From Burkholderiaceae bacterium (GTDB taxonomy: Bacteria; Pseudomonadota; Gammaproteobacteria; Burkholderiales; Burkholderiaceae), in contig CANFMT010000021.1 in the NCBI GenBank assembly GCA_947448415.1, positions 1-42,117 on the forward strand: a stretch of DNA of 42,117 nucleotides, read 5' to 3'. A program made the position numbers and the translations under genes. Below are positions 8,202 through 15,797 of this stretch, piece by piece (position 1 is the first letter of the stretch; each line of letters starts with the position of its first letter). The notes beneath the pieces were generated by a model, which saw only the letters and a program-made list of their open reading frames with translations, searched no databases and was not told the DNA's origin.

Positions 8202-8726
8202 TTAGGAGATTTTTTTCAGCGTCTTCATATAACGCTGGGCATTTTTGACATAGCGCCCAGCAATTCCTTGAATACCAGTAATTTGTTCAGGGCTCAATGC
8301 TTTAACAACCTTAGCTGGCGAACCGATGATCATAGATCCATCAGGAAACTCTTTACCTTCGGTAACAAGAGCACCTGCGCCAACTAAACAGTTTTTCCCA
8401 ATTTTGGCGCCATTTAACACTACCGCACCAATCCCAATCAAACTACCGTCGCCGATTGAGCAACCATGCAACATGACTTGATGGCCAATGGTGACCTCTT
8501 TACCAATCACTAATGGGTAACCAGGATCGGTGTGCAAGATAGAGGCATCTTGCACATTACTACCTTCGCCAATTTGAATGAGGTCGTTGTCGCCACGGAC
8601 AACTACCTTAGGCCAGATGCTCGCATTTTTATGGAGCTCTACCTTGCCGATTACTTCTGCGCTCTCGGCAACCCAAGCACCCTCAGATAAATGAGGGGCA
8701 TTTCCGTCTAGTTCATATATAGCCAT
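8202..8726 (-). CDS. Gamma-carbonic anhydrase-like hexapeptide-repeat protein (YrdA family)
   Basis: This 174-aa left-handed beta-helix protein has repeated hexapeptides ([LIV]-G-x4), trimeric in known relatives. The three zinc-ligand histidines of gamma-carbonic anhydrases are present in SILHTDPG and IGHQVMLHG. The acidic loop residues of the archaeal Cam enzyme are not clearly there, as in most bacterial YrdA/CaiE-type proteins, whose activity is often weak or unproven. It ends 12 bases before the AEC transporter and begins 42 bases after amt, suggesting an amt-yrdA-AEC transcript. A role in CO2/bicarbonate or in acyl transfer cannot be decided from sequence. Confidence 0.85.
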   Translation of the reverse strand: MAIYELDGNAPHLSEGAWVAESAEVIGKVELHKNASIWPKVVVRGDNDLIQIGEGSNVQDASILHTDPGYPLVIGKEVTIGHQVMLHGCSIGDGSLIGIGAVVLNGAKIGKNCLVGAGALVTEGKEFPDGSMIIGSPAKVVKALSPEQITGIQGIAGRYVKNAQRYMKTLKKIS

Positions 8727-8768
8727 GACTCATTATAAATAAGAATCAGGCTATATAGAGCTCTCTAA

Positions 8769-9971
8769 TTACCAGTTCGGTTCGCGATCCGGCGTAGAAG
8801 AGATGCGATGAACGCTCAAGTCTGCGCCTTCAAACTCCTCTTCCTGGGACATGCGTATCCCAAGAACAGCCTTCAAGGTGCCGTAGACCACAATTCCCCC
8901 CACTAGAGCAATACCTACCCCAAGCGCACTTCCAATTAACTGACCTGTAAAGGTAATGCCACCAATACCACCCAGAGCTTTAGTACCGAATATGCCTGCG
9001 GCCAAACCGCCCCAGAGTCCACACAAACCATGCAAGGGCCACACACCCAGAACATCGTCAATCTTCCAACGATTTTGCACGAGGGTAAACATGTAAACAA
9101 ACAATGCGCCCGCAACTAATCCAACAAATAAAGCGCCAAGAGGATGCATTAAATCCGAACCCGCGCATACCGCGACCAAACCAGCGAGTGGGCCGTTATA
9201 GGTAAATCCCGGATCATTGCGACCCACCACCCAGGCAGCTAATGTTCCACCAACCATAGCCATTAGCGAGTTCATTGCAACCAAACCGCTGATCTTGTCG
9301 ATCGTTTGCGCACTCATCACATTAAAACCAAACCAACCTACCGCAAGGATCCAAGCACCCAATGCAAGAAACGGGATGCTTGATGGCGGATGCGCCGAGA
9401 TTTGGCCTTCCTTGGTATAGCGTCCACGACGCGCGCCCAAAAGAATTACAGCAGGCAAGGCAATCCAGCCACCTACAGCATGCACTACCACTGAGCCAGC
9501 AAAGTCATGAAACTCTTCACCACTGAATTCTTTAATCCAAGCCTGAATGCCGTAGTGCTGATTCCACGCGATACCCTCAAAGAAGGGATAAATGAAACCA
9601 ACTAAGATAAAAGTAGCAATTAGCTGAGGATTAAATTTGGCACGCTCTGCAATGCCACCAGAAATAATCGCAGGAATTGCGGCAGCGAAAGTAAGGAGAA
9701 AGAAAAACTTCACCAACTCGTAACCATTTTTCTCGGCCAATAATTCAGCGCCTGAGAAAAAATTTACGCCATAGGCAATGCTGTAGCCAATAAAAAAGTA
9801 TGCAATGGTAGACACCGCAAAATCTACCAAGATTTTGACAAGCGCATTAACTTGATTCTTTTTGCGAACCGTACCAAGCTCTAAGAATGCAAAGCCAGCA
9901 TGCATCGCTAGCACCATGATGGCGCCGAGCAAGATAAATAAAGCATCACTACCGGTTTTCAGATTTTCCAT
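8769..9971 (-). CDS. amt: Ammonium transporter (Amt/MEP family)
   Basis: This 400-aa inner-membrane ammonium channel/transporter has eleven expected helices. The pore histidine pair is present: HDFAGSVVVHAVGG holds the D160/H168 equivalents of E. coli AmtB, and VWPLHGLCGLWGG holds the second histidine. I chose the ATG at 9971 because AAGGGG lies 7 bases upstream and the protein begins at the usual first helix (MENLKTGSDALFILLG). The reading frame stays open further upstream to 10253, but that would run through the divergent gene. N-terminal processing by a long signal is not apparent. There is no adjacent glnK, the usual PII partner. It probably leads a unit with the two downstream genes. Confidence 0.92.
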   Translation of the reverse strand: MENLKTGSDALFILLGAIMVLAMHAGFAFLELGTVRKKNQVNALVKILVDFAVSTIAYFFIGYSIAYGVNFFSGAELLAEKNGYELVKFFFLLTFAAAIPAIISGGIAERAKFNPQLIATFILVGFIYPFFEGIAWNQHYGIQAWIKEFSGEEFHDFAGSVVVHAVGGWIALPAVILLGARRGRYTKEGQISAHPPSSIPFLALGAWILAVGWFGFNVMSAQTIDKISGLVAMNSLMAMVGGTLAAWVVGRNDPGFTYNGPLAGLVAVCAGSDLMHPLGALFVGLVAGALFVYMFTLVQNRWKIDDVLGVWPLHGLCGLWGGLAAGIFGTKALGGIGGITFTGQLIGSALGVGIALVGGIVVYGTLKAVLGIRMSQEEEFEGADLSVHRISSTPDREPNW

Positions 9972-9978
9972 GAAGTTT

Positions 9979-9984
9979 CCCCTT
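9979..9984 (-). promoter_or_regulatory. Ribosome binding site fixing the amt start
   Basis: On the reverse strand AAGGGG ends 7 bases before the ATG at 9971. It decides between this start and the much longer open frame that runs upstream to 10253. Confidence 0.8.
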
Positions 9985-10026
9985 ATATTTTTTGCATCAT
10001 TATGGGGAATATGAAAACCCAAAAAA

Positions 10027-10039
10027 GTGCAAATTGCAC
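10027..10039. repeat. 13-bp palindrome in the amt upstream region
   Basis: GTGCAAATTGCAC has six-base inverted arms around one base. It lies 56 bases upstream of the amt start and 69 bases upstream of the divergent Rap1a-like gene. The GTGCA half-sites resemble halves of NtrC operators (GCAC...GTGC), but the spacing is shorter than the usual 7-bp form and I see no good sigma-54 -24/-12 pair, so it may bind another regulator or be chance. Confidence 0.35.
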
Positions 10040-10107
10040 CTAATTGGGGCATAAAAGCACTCTCTTTATCGTTTATTATCAATTTACATACACTTACGGG
10101 AGAACCC

Positions 10108-10470
10108 ATGAAGAAAGTCCTAGTCGTTTTAGCCGCTCTTTGCGCCTTTTCAGGCCTTGCACAAGCTGAAGAAAAGATCCAAGTTTTAAGCACCCAAGAA
10201 CTTGTTAATGTTTGTAAATTACCTGCCAGCCCAGAGTCACGTAGTTTTTGCATTGGTTACACCACTAGTGTGTATGACACTTATTTGGTTACCCGTCACC
10301 CACAACGCGCAAAGCCATTTGTTTGCGTAAAACAACCAGCTCCACCACGTGATACCGTGATTGCTGACTTTGTCAAATGGGCGGGAGAGAACCCACAAAC
10401 TGCTGATAAGCCTGCAGCTGGCGTAGTTTTAGGCTTCTTGGCAAATCGTTTTCCTTGCGGCAAGAAGTAA
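10108..10470 (+). CDS. Secreted Rap1a/Tai-like domain protein
   Basis: This small exported protein (120 aa) starts at the ATG at 10108 after ACGGGAG. Residues 1-20 form a Sec signal ending FSGLAQA. The mature part has four cysteines, in VNVCKLP, SFCIGYT, PFVCVKQ and RFPCGKK, and the layout C..CxGY...DFVKW..NP...FPC of the Rap1a/Tai family (PF18602 as I recall it), whose best-known members are periplasmic immunity proteins against type VI amidase toxins. Here there is no toxin or secretion gene nearby, so immunity is not implied; a general periplasmic role is as likely. The frame is open further upstream to 10027, but the signal peptide and ribosome site fix the start used here. Confidence 0.72.
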   Translation: MKKVLVVLAALCAFSGLAQAEEKIQVLSTQELVNVCKLPASPESRSFCIGYTTSVYDTYLVTRHPQRAKPFVCVKQPAPPRDTVIADFVKWAGENPQTADKPAAGVVLGFLANRFPCGKK

Positions 10471-10514
10471 TCAAAATCACTCTGCCAATTCAGAACACAT
10501 AAGGACTATTTGAT

Positions 10515-10802
10515 ATGAAAAAAATTATCGCAATTACAGCAGCGACTTTAACTATCGCAGGCTGCTCAGGAATGAGTAATACAGAGCAACGCACACTATC
10601 GGGCGCATCCATTGGTGCAGTAGTTGGTGGTGTTGGTACAGCCATTTTCCACGGCAACCCAATTTGGGGTGTAGTAGGTGGTGCAGCGGTTGGCGCAGCC
10701 TCTGGTTACGCTTACGATGCCTACAAGAAAAATGAAGGCTCTAACTACAATGCTGGCTACAACGCTGGTAAAAACAATCAACCAAACAACGCGCCTAACT
10801 AA
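10515..10802 (+). CDS. Small glycine-zipper outer-membrane lipoprotein
   Basis: This 95-aa predicted lipoprotein has the signal MKKIIAITAATLTIAGC, with the lipidated cysteine at C17. Residues 30-65 are a glycine-zipper segment (GASIGAVVGGVGTAIF and GVVGGAAVGAASGYAYDAY), as in YMGG/OmpA-like small lipoproteins. The tail is rich in N, G and Y (NAGYNAGKNNQPNN). It lies 44 bases after the Rap1a-like gene and may be cotranscribed with it. A strong terminator follows 48 bases after its stop. The exact function is unknown; glycine-zipper lipoproteins are often stress-induced envelope components. Confidence 0.75.
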   Translation: MKKIIAITAATLTIAGCSGMSNTEQRTLSGASIGAVVGGVGTAIFHGNPIWGVVGGAAVGAASGYAYDAYKKNEGSNYNAGYNAGKNNQPNNAPN

Positions 10803-10850
10803 TTCGTTATAGCCACATGGCTCGCCTCACAGAGGTAGGCAAAAGCAGCA

Positions 10851-10888
10851 AAAAACCCAGCTTGTATTAATTTATAAGCTGGGTTTTT
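10851..10888. terminator. Bidirectional Rho-independent terminator
   Basis: AAAAACCCAGCTT (10851-10863) pairs perfectly with AAGCTGGGTTTTT (10876-10888) around a 12-base loop. Runs of T and A flank both sides, so it works in either direction: for the lipoprotein gene on the forward strand and for the convergent osmC-like gene on the reverse strand. The right arm and part of the loop are the last codons of the osmC-like gene. Confidence 0.85.
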
Positions 10889-11256
10889 ATTTGAATTGTT
10901 CCAGCTAAAGCTTTGTGTATAGGGCACTTATTGGCAATCTCTAGCAAACGCTCTTTTTCTTCATTACTAAGACTTCCAATCAATTGAATATCGCGAGAAA
11001 ATTTCTCGACATCGTCTACCCGCTCAATATCAACGGTCACGATAGCATTCTCTAATTTCATCTCTTTACGACCGGCGTACATCTTCAAAGTCATAGACGT
11101 ACAAGCAGCTAAAGCTGCACCAAGATACTCATGAGGATTGGGGCCGGATCCGGAGCCTCCTTTAGAAGCTTCTACATCAGCTAAAAAATGTAAATCACCA
11201 ACAGTCAACTTCTGTTGAAGTGGACCTTCACCGAACTGCGAGACTACTTTTCTCAT
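10867..11256 (-). CDS. OsmC-family peroxiredoxin-like protein
   Basis: This 129-aa cytosolic protein belongs to the OsmC/Ohr/YhfA superfamily, which reduces organic or fatty-acid hydroperoxides with a cysteine pair. Both cysteines are present: C52 in LAACTSMTLKMY and C111 in NKCPIHKAL. GSGPNPHEYLGAALAAC is the family core. The short form with HKAL near the second cysteine suggests the YhfA-like subgroup more than Ohr. It is followed (reverse strand) by a terminator that overlaps its final codons. Its upstream neighbour is the frameshifted rhodanese gene, 46 bases away. Confidence 0.88.
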   Translation of the reverse strand: MRKVVSQFGEGPLQQKLTVGDLHFLADVEASKGGSGSGPNPHEYLGAALAACTSMTLKMYAGRKEMKLENAIVTVDIERVDDVEKFSRDIQLIGSLSNEEKERLLEIANKCPIHKALAGTIQIKTQLIN

Positions 11257-11302
11257 AATGATCCTAAAAAATTATTTCAATAGTTTGAGTTTCAGGGTTA
11301 CT

Positions 11303-11717
11303 TTAACTGGAATTGGGTTTGCTTACTTTTTCTACAACAGGCAATTGCGCGCTCTTCCAAGCGCTAAAGCCGCCTTCTAAATGAGATGCATTGGGCACGC
11401 CCATTTTTTGCAATGTTTCGGTTGCTAAAGCAGACCGCCAAGCGGAGGCGCAATACAAAATGAGGCGTTTACCTTCCCCAAAAATAGGCTTGTAGTAGGG
11501 GCTTTCTGGATCAACCCAGAACTCCAACATGCCACGAGGGGCATGTAAAGCACCGGGGATCATGCCTTTCACGCTCTAATTCGCGCACATCCCTAATATC
11601 GACAAAAACAGTACTAGGGTCGTCTAAAAATAATTTAGCCTTATCGAGGGAAACAGTCTCTACTACCGCCATTGCATTAGCAATTAACTCTTGATAACCA
11701 AGTTTTAATTTCACCAA
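11303..11717 (-). pseudogene. Rhodanese-like sulfurtransferase gene with a single-base frameshift
   Basis: Two overlapping reverse frames together make one rhodanese-domain protein of about 137 aa. The first frame (11717 to about 11568) gives MVKLKLGYQELIANA to VFVDIRDVRELERE and then loses homology. The second frame (from about 11572 to 11303) continues KGMIPGALHAPRGMLEFW to the active loop YCASAWRSALA and ends EGGFSAWKSAQLPVVE. Removing one base from the A run (T run at 11567-11569 on the given strand) restores ERE-GMIPGALHAPRG. The catalytic cysteine and loop arginine are intact. Either the gene is broken, the base is a sequencing error, or the second half is translated from the GTG at 11572. 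Divergent from the antiporter gene by 55 bases. Confidence 0.85.
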
Positions 11718-11772
11718 AACCTCCCAAAATCACAATGCGTCATATCTTTAAGCTACCTGCTAACATTCTGCT

Positions 11773-13035
11773 ATGAACTTTACTCCGACAGAACTTGGTG
11801 CAAGTATTATTTTTGCGATTGCCGTTTTACATACTTTTTGCACCAGCTATTTTGAGTCCCTAGCGAAGCGCTCCCCAAGACATTCGGGCTTATTGCATTT
11901 GCTTGGTGAAGTGGAAATCGTATTTGGTTTTTGGGCGGCAGTTTTGGTGATCTTTATTGCCTTCAAAGATGATTTGGAGTCAGCGAAAGCTTTTCTCAAT
12001 AAGCGTAATTTCACAGAACCTTTATTTGTATTCGCAGTCATGATCGTTGCTGCTAGCAAGCCAATTTTGTATGTTTCAACACAAATGCTTCATTTCCTTG
12101 CAAAGATATTACAGTTGGTCTTAAAAACAAGAAGTGCGCCAACTCTCTATTTTCTTACGCTTGCAGTCACTCCGCTCTTGGGCTCCCTAATCACAGAAGC
12201 TGCAGCCATGACACTTGCTGCGTTTCTGTTGCGTGACTTGGTTTACCGCCACAAATGTTCTACAGCCTTGTTATTTGGGACGCTTGGAGTCTTGTTCGTC
12301 AACATTTCTATTGGCGGCACTCTCACGAATTTTGCTGCTCCACCGGTACTCATGGTTGCCACGACTTGGGATTGGAGCTCCGCATTTATGTTTGATAATT
12401 TCGGGGTGGAATCTTGTATTGCTATTTTTATTAATGCTCTGGCGATAACGTTAATTTTTCATCGTCAATTAGTTGATCCGGGCGATAAAAAATCGGAATC
12501 AAAAATTCCACTGATGGTGATATTCATGCACTTGCTCTTTTTGCTTGGAGTAGTAGTGTTTGCGCATGACCCAATTATTTTTATGTGGCTCCTGCTGTTC
12601 TTTATTGGCTACACAACCGCCTATCCAAAACATCAGAGTCCTTTGATACTTAAAGAAGCTTTGTTGGTTGGCTTCTTCTTGGGCGGCTTAGTAGTTTTAG
12701 GCGCCCTTCAAGGATGGTGGCTTCAGCCTACTTTACAAATGATGAGCCCTACTGCTGTTTTCTATGGAAGTCTCGCGTTGACTGCGATCACCGACAATGC
12801 CGCACTGACCTATTTAGGTTCTTTAGTCACGGGCACCTCTCTAGAATTTAAATTGGCACTAGTGGGCGGGGCTGTGGCGGGTGGAGGTCTTACAGTCATT
12901 GCAAACGCACCCAATCCAGCTGGTATTGCTATTCTGCGACCCTACTTTCCAGGGGGAGTAGTTTCAGCGCTTTACCTTCTGATTGCCGCAATACCACCCA
13001 CTATTGTTGCTATTCTGGCCTATCGACTCATATAA
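11773..13035 (+). CDS. Putative Na+/H+ antiporter (Na_H_antiport_3 family)
   Basis: This 420-aa polytopic inner-membrane protein has about eleven hydrophobic segments. It matches the putative Na+/H+ antiporter family PF07399 as I recall it: LLGSLITEAAAMTLAAFLL, IGGTLTNFAAPPVLMVATTW and AITDNAALTYLGSLV are conserved signatures, with acidic and polar residues in helices as expected for cation exchange. No experimental function is known to me for the family, so ion specificity is inference. No clear Shine-Dalgarno precedes the ATG at 11773. A weak hairpin follows the gene before miaB. It stands alone, divergent from the rhodanese gene. Confidence 0.8.
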   Translation: MNFTPTELGASIIFAIAVLHTFCTSYFESLAKRSPRHSGLLHLLGEVEIVFGFWAAVLVIFIAFKDDLESAKAFLNKRNFTEPLFVFAVMIVAASKPILYVSTQMLHFLAKILQLVLKTRSAPTLYFLTLAVTPLLGSLITEAAAMTLAAFLLRDLVYRHKCSTALLFGTLGVLFVNISIGGTLTNFAAPPVLMVATTWDWSSAFMFDNFGVESCIAIFINALAITLIFHRQLVDPGDKKSESKIPLMVIFMHLLFLLGVVVFAHDPIIFMWLLLFFIGYTTAYPKHQSPLILKEALLVGFFLGGLVVLGALQGWWLQPTLQMMSPTAVFYGSLALTAITDNAALTYLGSLVTGTSLEFKLALVGGAVAGGGLTVIANAPNPAGIAILRPYFPGGVVSALYLLIAAIPPTIVAILAYRLI

Positions 13036-13045
13036 ACACTGGTTG

Positions 13046-13071
13046 CTGCCTATTGAGAACGCTCTAGGCAG
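13046..13071 (+). terminator. Weak hairpin after the antiporter gene
   Basis: CTGCCTA (13046-13052) and TAGGCAG (13065-13071) form a 7-bp stem with a 12-base loop. Only TAAAATCT follows, so it is a poor intrinsic terminator, but it is the only candidate between the antiporter and miaB. Confidence 0.35.
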
Positions 13072-13115
13072 TAAAATCTAAGCTTCGCCCCCAGCTATAA
13101 ACCTGAGAACGGCAT

Positions 13116-14462
13116 ATGAAAAAGCTCTTTATTAAAACCTTTGGCTGTCAAATGAACGAGTATGACTCGGGCAAGATGGCCGACCTCTTGCATGCCGATG
13201 AAGGCATGGTCATGACAGATAGCCCAGAAGATGCCGACGTGGTTCTTCTCAATACCTGTTCTATACGTGAAAAAGCTGAAGACAAAGTTTTTTCAGACTT
13301 AGGCCGCTTACGTGAATTAAAGAAAAAAAATCCATCTCTACTGATTGGCGTTGGTGGTTGCGTCGCCAGTCAAGAGGGGCAACAAATAGTCAGTCGCGCA
13401 CCTTATGTGGATGTAGTGTTTGGCCCGCAAACTTTACATCGCTTGTCTGACCTGATTGCACAAAGACGTAAAACTGGGGTTGCTCAAGTAGATATTTCAT
13501 TTCCAGAGATTGAAAAGTTTGACCATCTTCCTGCCTCACGTCAAACAAGAGGATCTGCCTATGTTTCAATCATGGAAGGCTGCTCTAAGTACTGTAGTTA
13601 CTGCGTGGTGCCCTACACCAGAGGCGAAGAAGTCTCGCGTCCATTTGATGATGTACTGACTGAAGTTGCCGGACTAGCAAGTAAAGGTGTCAAGGAAATT
13701 GTTCTGCTTGGACAAAACGTCAATGCTTATATTGGGAAAATGGGTAACACCGAAGAAATGGCAGACTTTGCACTCCTCATTGAATATATTGCTGAAATTC
13801 CAGGCGTTGAGCGCATACGCTTTACAACCAGTCATCCCAAAGAATTCACTCAACGCCTCATAGATGTCTACGCTAAGGTACCAAAACTAGTTAGCCACCT
13901 TCATCTACCCGTACAACATGGTTCTGATGCCATGTTATCCGCAATGAAACGTGGCTATACCGCACTGGAATTCAAAAGCATCATTCGCAAAATGCGCGCT
14001 GTACGTCCAGAATTAACACTCTCAAGCGATTTCATTGTTGGCTTCCCAGGTGAGACTGAAGCTGACTTTGAAAAACTGTTGAAGATGGTCAAAGATCTAG
14101 AATTTGATAATAGCTTTTGCTTCATCTTTAGCCCAAGACCAGGGACTCCAGCCGCTAACTTAATTGATGACACGCCTTATGAGGTGAAACTAAAGCGTTT
14201 GCAAACACTGCTAGCACTAGTAGAGAGTCAAGCCAATCTTATTAGCCAACAAATGCTAGGCAAAACTGAAAGGGTATTAATCGAGGGGCTTGCCAAAGAT
14301 GGCATAAGCCTGCAAGGGCGATCAGAGAATAATCGCGTCATTCACTTCACGGCCCCTAACCAAGATATCGATAAGCTTATTGGTGAAATGGTAGATATAC
14401 GCATTACCGAAGTCCTGAATTACACCCTCAGGGGTGAAATGGTGGAAGCTCATGCCCACTAA
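13116..14462 (+). CDS. miaB: tRNA-2-methylthio-N6-dimethylallyladenosine synthase
   Basis: MiaB adds a methylthio group to i6A37 in tRNAs that read codons beginning with U. At 448 aa it has the full layout: an N-terminal UPF0004 domain with cluster cysteines in [20 protein letters not shown] and GVGGCVASQ; a radical SAM core with [12 protein letters not shown]; and a C-terminal TRAM domain (about 380-445). Its last 11 bases overlap ybeY, and in many proteobacteria phoH (ybeZ) sits between these two genes; here it does not. It leads the long forward run through plsC. Confidence 0.97.
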   Translation: MKKLFIKTFGCQMNEYDSGKMADLLHADEGMVMTDSPEDADVVLLNTCSIREKAEDKVFSDLGRLRELKKKNPSLLIGVGGCVASQEGQQIVSRAPYVDVVFGPQTLHRLSDLIAQRRKTGVAQVDISFPEIEKFDHLPASRQTRGSAYVSIMEGCSKYCSYCVVPYTRGEEVSRPFDDVLTEVAGLASKGVKEIVLLGQNVNAYIGKMGNTEEMADFALLIEYIAEIPGVERIRFTTSHPKEFTQRLIDVYAKVPKLVSHLHLPVQHGSDAMLSAMKRGYTALEFKSIIRKMRAVRPELTLSSDFIVGFPGETEADFEKLLKMVKDLEFDNSFCFIFSPRPGTPAANLIDDTPYEVKLKRLQTLLALVESQANLISQQMLGKTERVLIEGLAKDGISLQGRSENNRVIHFTAPNQDIDKLIGEMVDIRITEVLNYTLRGEMVEAHAH

Positions 14463-14916
14463 GTCTCTCACCCCAAAGCTCACGATTGATATCCAATGCG
14501 CTACCGAATCTATTGCATCAAGGTTGCATCAGGTAGCTAGTGTTTTATTAGTCAAAAAATGGGTAAAAGCAGCAACACATTGCGGCGGCGTGTTAACACT
14601 TCGTTTCGTAAATGCTAATGAGGGTAAAAAATTAAATTTTGCATTCCGTCAAAAAGATTACGCAACCAATGTTTTAACCTTTCCATACGAGCTGAGTAAA
14701 AATACTCTGACTGCTGACCTCATTTTTTGTCTGCCAGTCATTCAAAAAGAAGCAAAAGAACAAAACAAACCACCTGAGGCCCACCTAGCCCATTTGATAG
14801 TGCATGGTTGCCTTCATGCCCAAGGTTATGACCATGAAACAAATAAAGATGCTAAAAAAATGGAGGCGTTAGAAATTCAAATCCTCCAAAAATTAGGTTT
14901 TGCGAACCCCTACTGA
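14452..14916 (+). CDS. ybeY: Endoribonuclease/rRNA maturation factor YbeY
   Basis: YbeY is a zinc-dependent RNase used in 16S rRNA 3' processing and ribosome quality control. The metal site [12 protein letters not shown] (three His) and [15 protein letters not shown] are present. I take the ATG at 14452 ([10 protein letters not shown]), giving 154 aa and an 11-base overlap with miaB; an upstream in-frame ATG at 14434 would overlap more and add six residues without homology. The overlap suggests translational coupling. The 33-base gap to ybeX keeps it in the same run. Confidence 0.93.
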   Translation: MPTKSLTPKLTIDIQCATESIASRLHQVASVLLVKKWVKAATHCGGVLTLRFVNANEGKKLNFAFRQKDYATNVLTFPYELSKNTLTADLIFCLPVIQKEAKEQNKPPEAHLAHLIVHGCLHAQGYDHETNKDAKKMEALEIQILQKLGFANPY

Positions 14917-14949
14917 TTATTTGACATATTTCTAAGCTATTCTTTCAAC

Positions 14950-15789
14950 ATGCCCGACCCCAATAAATCCCTATTAGACAGATTGGCTGACTTTTTAACT
15001 CCTCAGCCAACCAGCCCCAGCGAACGTCGCCAAGAATTAATCGATACCCTGCGTGAAGCACAAGCTGAGGGCCTTATTGATGCCGATGCCCTCTCCATGA
15101 TTGAGGGCGTTTTTCAGGTTGGGCAATTGTGTGCGCGAGATATTTTGGTCCCACGCGCCCAGATTGATTGGATCGACATCAACCTCCCCCTGCCAGCAAT
15201 TATCAAGAGTGTCATTGAAGCGGCTCATTCTCGCTTTCCAGTATTTGAAGGATCTAGAGATAACGTCATTGGCATTTTGCTGGCTAAGGATTTACTTCGA
15301 CACGCCACAGAAAAAGATTTTCAGGTTCGAGACTGGTTGCGTCCGGCCGTCTTTATTCCTGAGTCAAAACGCTTGAGCGTTTTGTTGCGCGACTTCAAGG
15401 ATAACCGCAATCATTTAGCGGTTGTGGTCGATGAGTACAGCGGGATTGCAGGCATTATTACTATTGAAGATGTGCTTGAGCAAATTGTTGGCGACATTGA
15501 GGACGAGCATGATATCGATGAGGAAGCTGATAATCTCATCGCTTTAGATAATGGCGATATTCGCGTTAAAGGTATTACTGAACTTGAGCAATTCAATGAA
15601 AAGCTTGGAACTCATTTTGAACTTGATGATATTGAAACTGTAGCCGGTCTGGTGATCCAGCATCTAGGCCGCGTTCCTAAAATCGGCGAACTGATTGAAA
15701 TTGATGGCATCGAATTTGAAGTGCAGCGAGCCGATCCACGGCAAGTTCATATCTTATTGGCACGTCAAGCATCCAAAAAATCTGACTGA
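14950..15789 (+). CDS. ybeX: CBS-domain protein, CorC/YbeX family
   Basis: This 279-aa cytosolic protein lacks the DUF21 membrane domain. It has paired CBS domains (about residues 60-180, with VPRAQIDWIDI and VVDEYSGIAGIITIEDVLEQIVGDI) and a C-terminal CorC_HlyC domain (about 200-275). Homologues are annotated as magnesium/cobalt efflux protein CorC; E. coli YbeX is more recently linked to ribosome maturation along with YbeY. Its position between ybeY and lnt is the conserved proteobacterial order and supports the name. Confidence 0.92.
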   Translation: MPDPNKSLLDRLADFLTPQPTSPSERRQELIDTLREAQAEGLIDADALSMIEGVFQVGQLCARDILVPRAQIDWIDINLPLPAIIKSVIEAAHSRFPVFEGSRDNVIGILLAKDLLRHATEKDFQVRDWLRPAVFIPESKRLSVLLRDFKDNRNHLAVVVDEYSGIAGIITIEDVLEQIVGDIEDEHDIDEEADNLIALDNGDIRVKGITELEQFNEKLGTHFELDDIETVAGLVIQHLGRVPKIGELIEIDGIEFEVQRADPRQVHILLARQASKKSD

Positions 15790-15791
15790 GG
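15788..15791 (+). promoter_or_regulatory. Ribosome binding site for the TTG start of lnt
   Basis: GAGG overlaps the ybeX stop codon (TGA at 15787-15789) and lies 6 bases before TTG at 15798. No ATG or GTG in frame gives a better start, so lnt is probably initiated at TTG and coupled to ybeX termination. Confidence 0.6.
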
Positions 15792-15797
15792 ATAGAT

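Noticed and set aside
10021..10080. Sigma-54 promoter near amt
   Set aside because: A GG...GC-like pair at TTGGGGCATAAAAGCA has the wrong spacing by one base and the wrong direction for amt.
10027..10107. Upstream extension of the Rap1a-like gene
   Set aside because: It would bury the signal peptide; the ribosome site and signal begin at 10108.
9972..10253. Upstream extension of amt by 94 codons
   Set aside because: It has no Amt homology, runs through the divergent exported-protein gene, and a good ribosome site supports the ATG at 9971.
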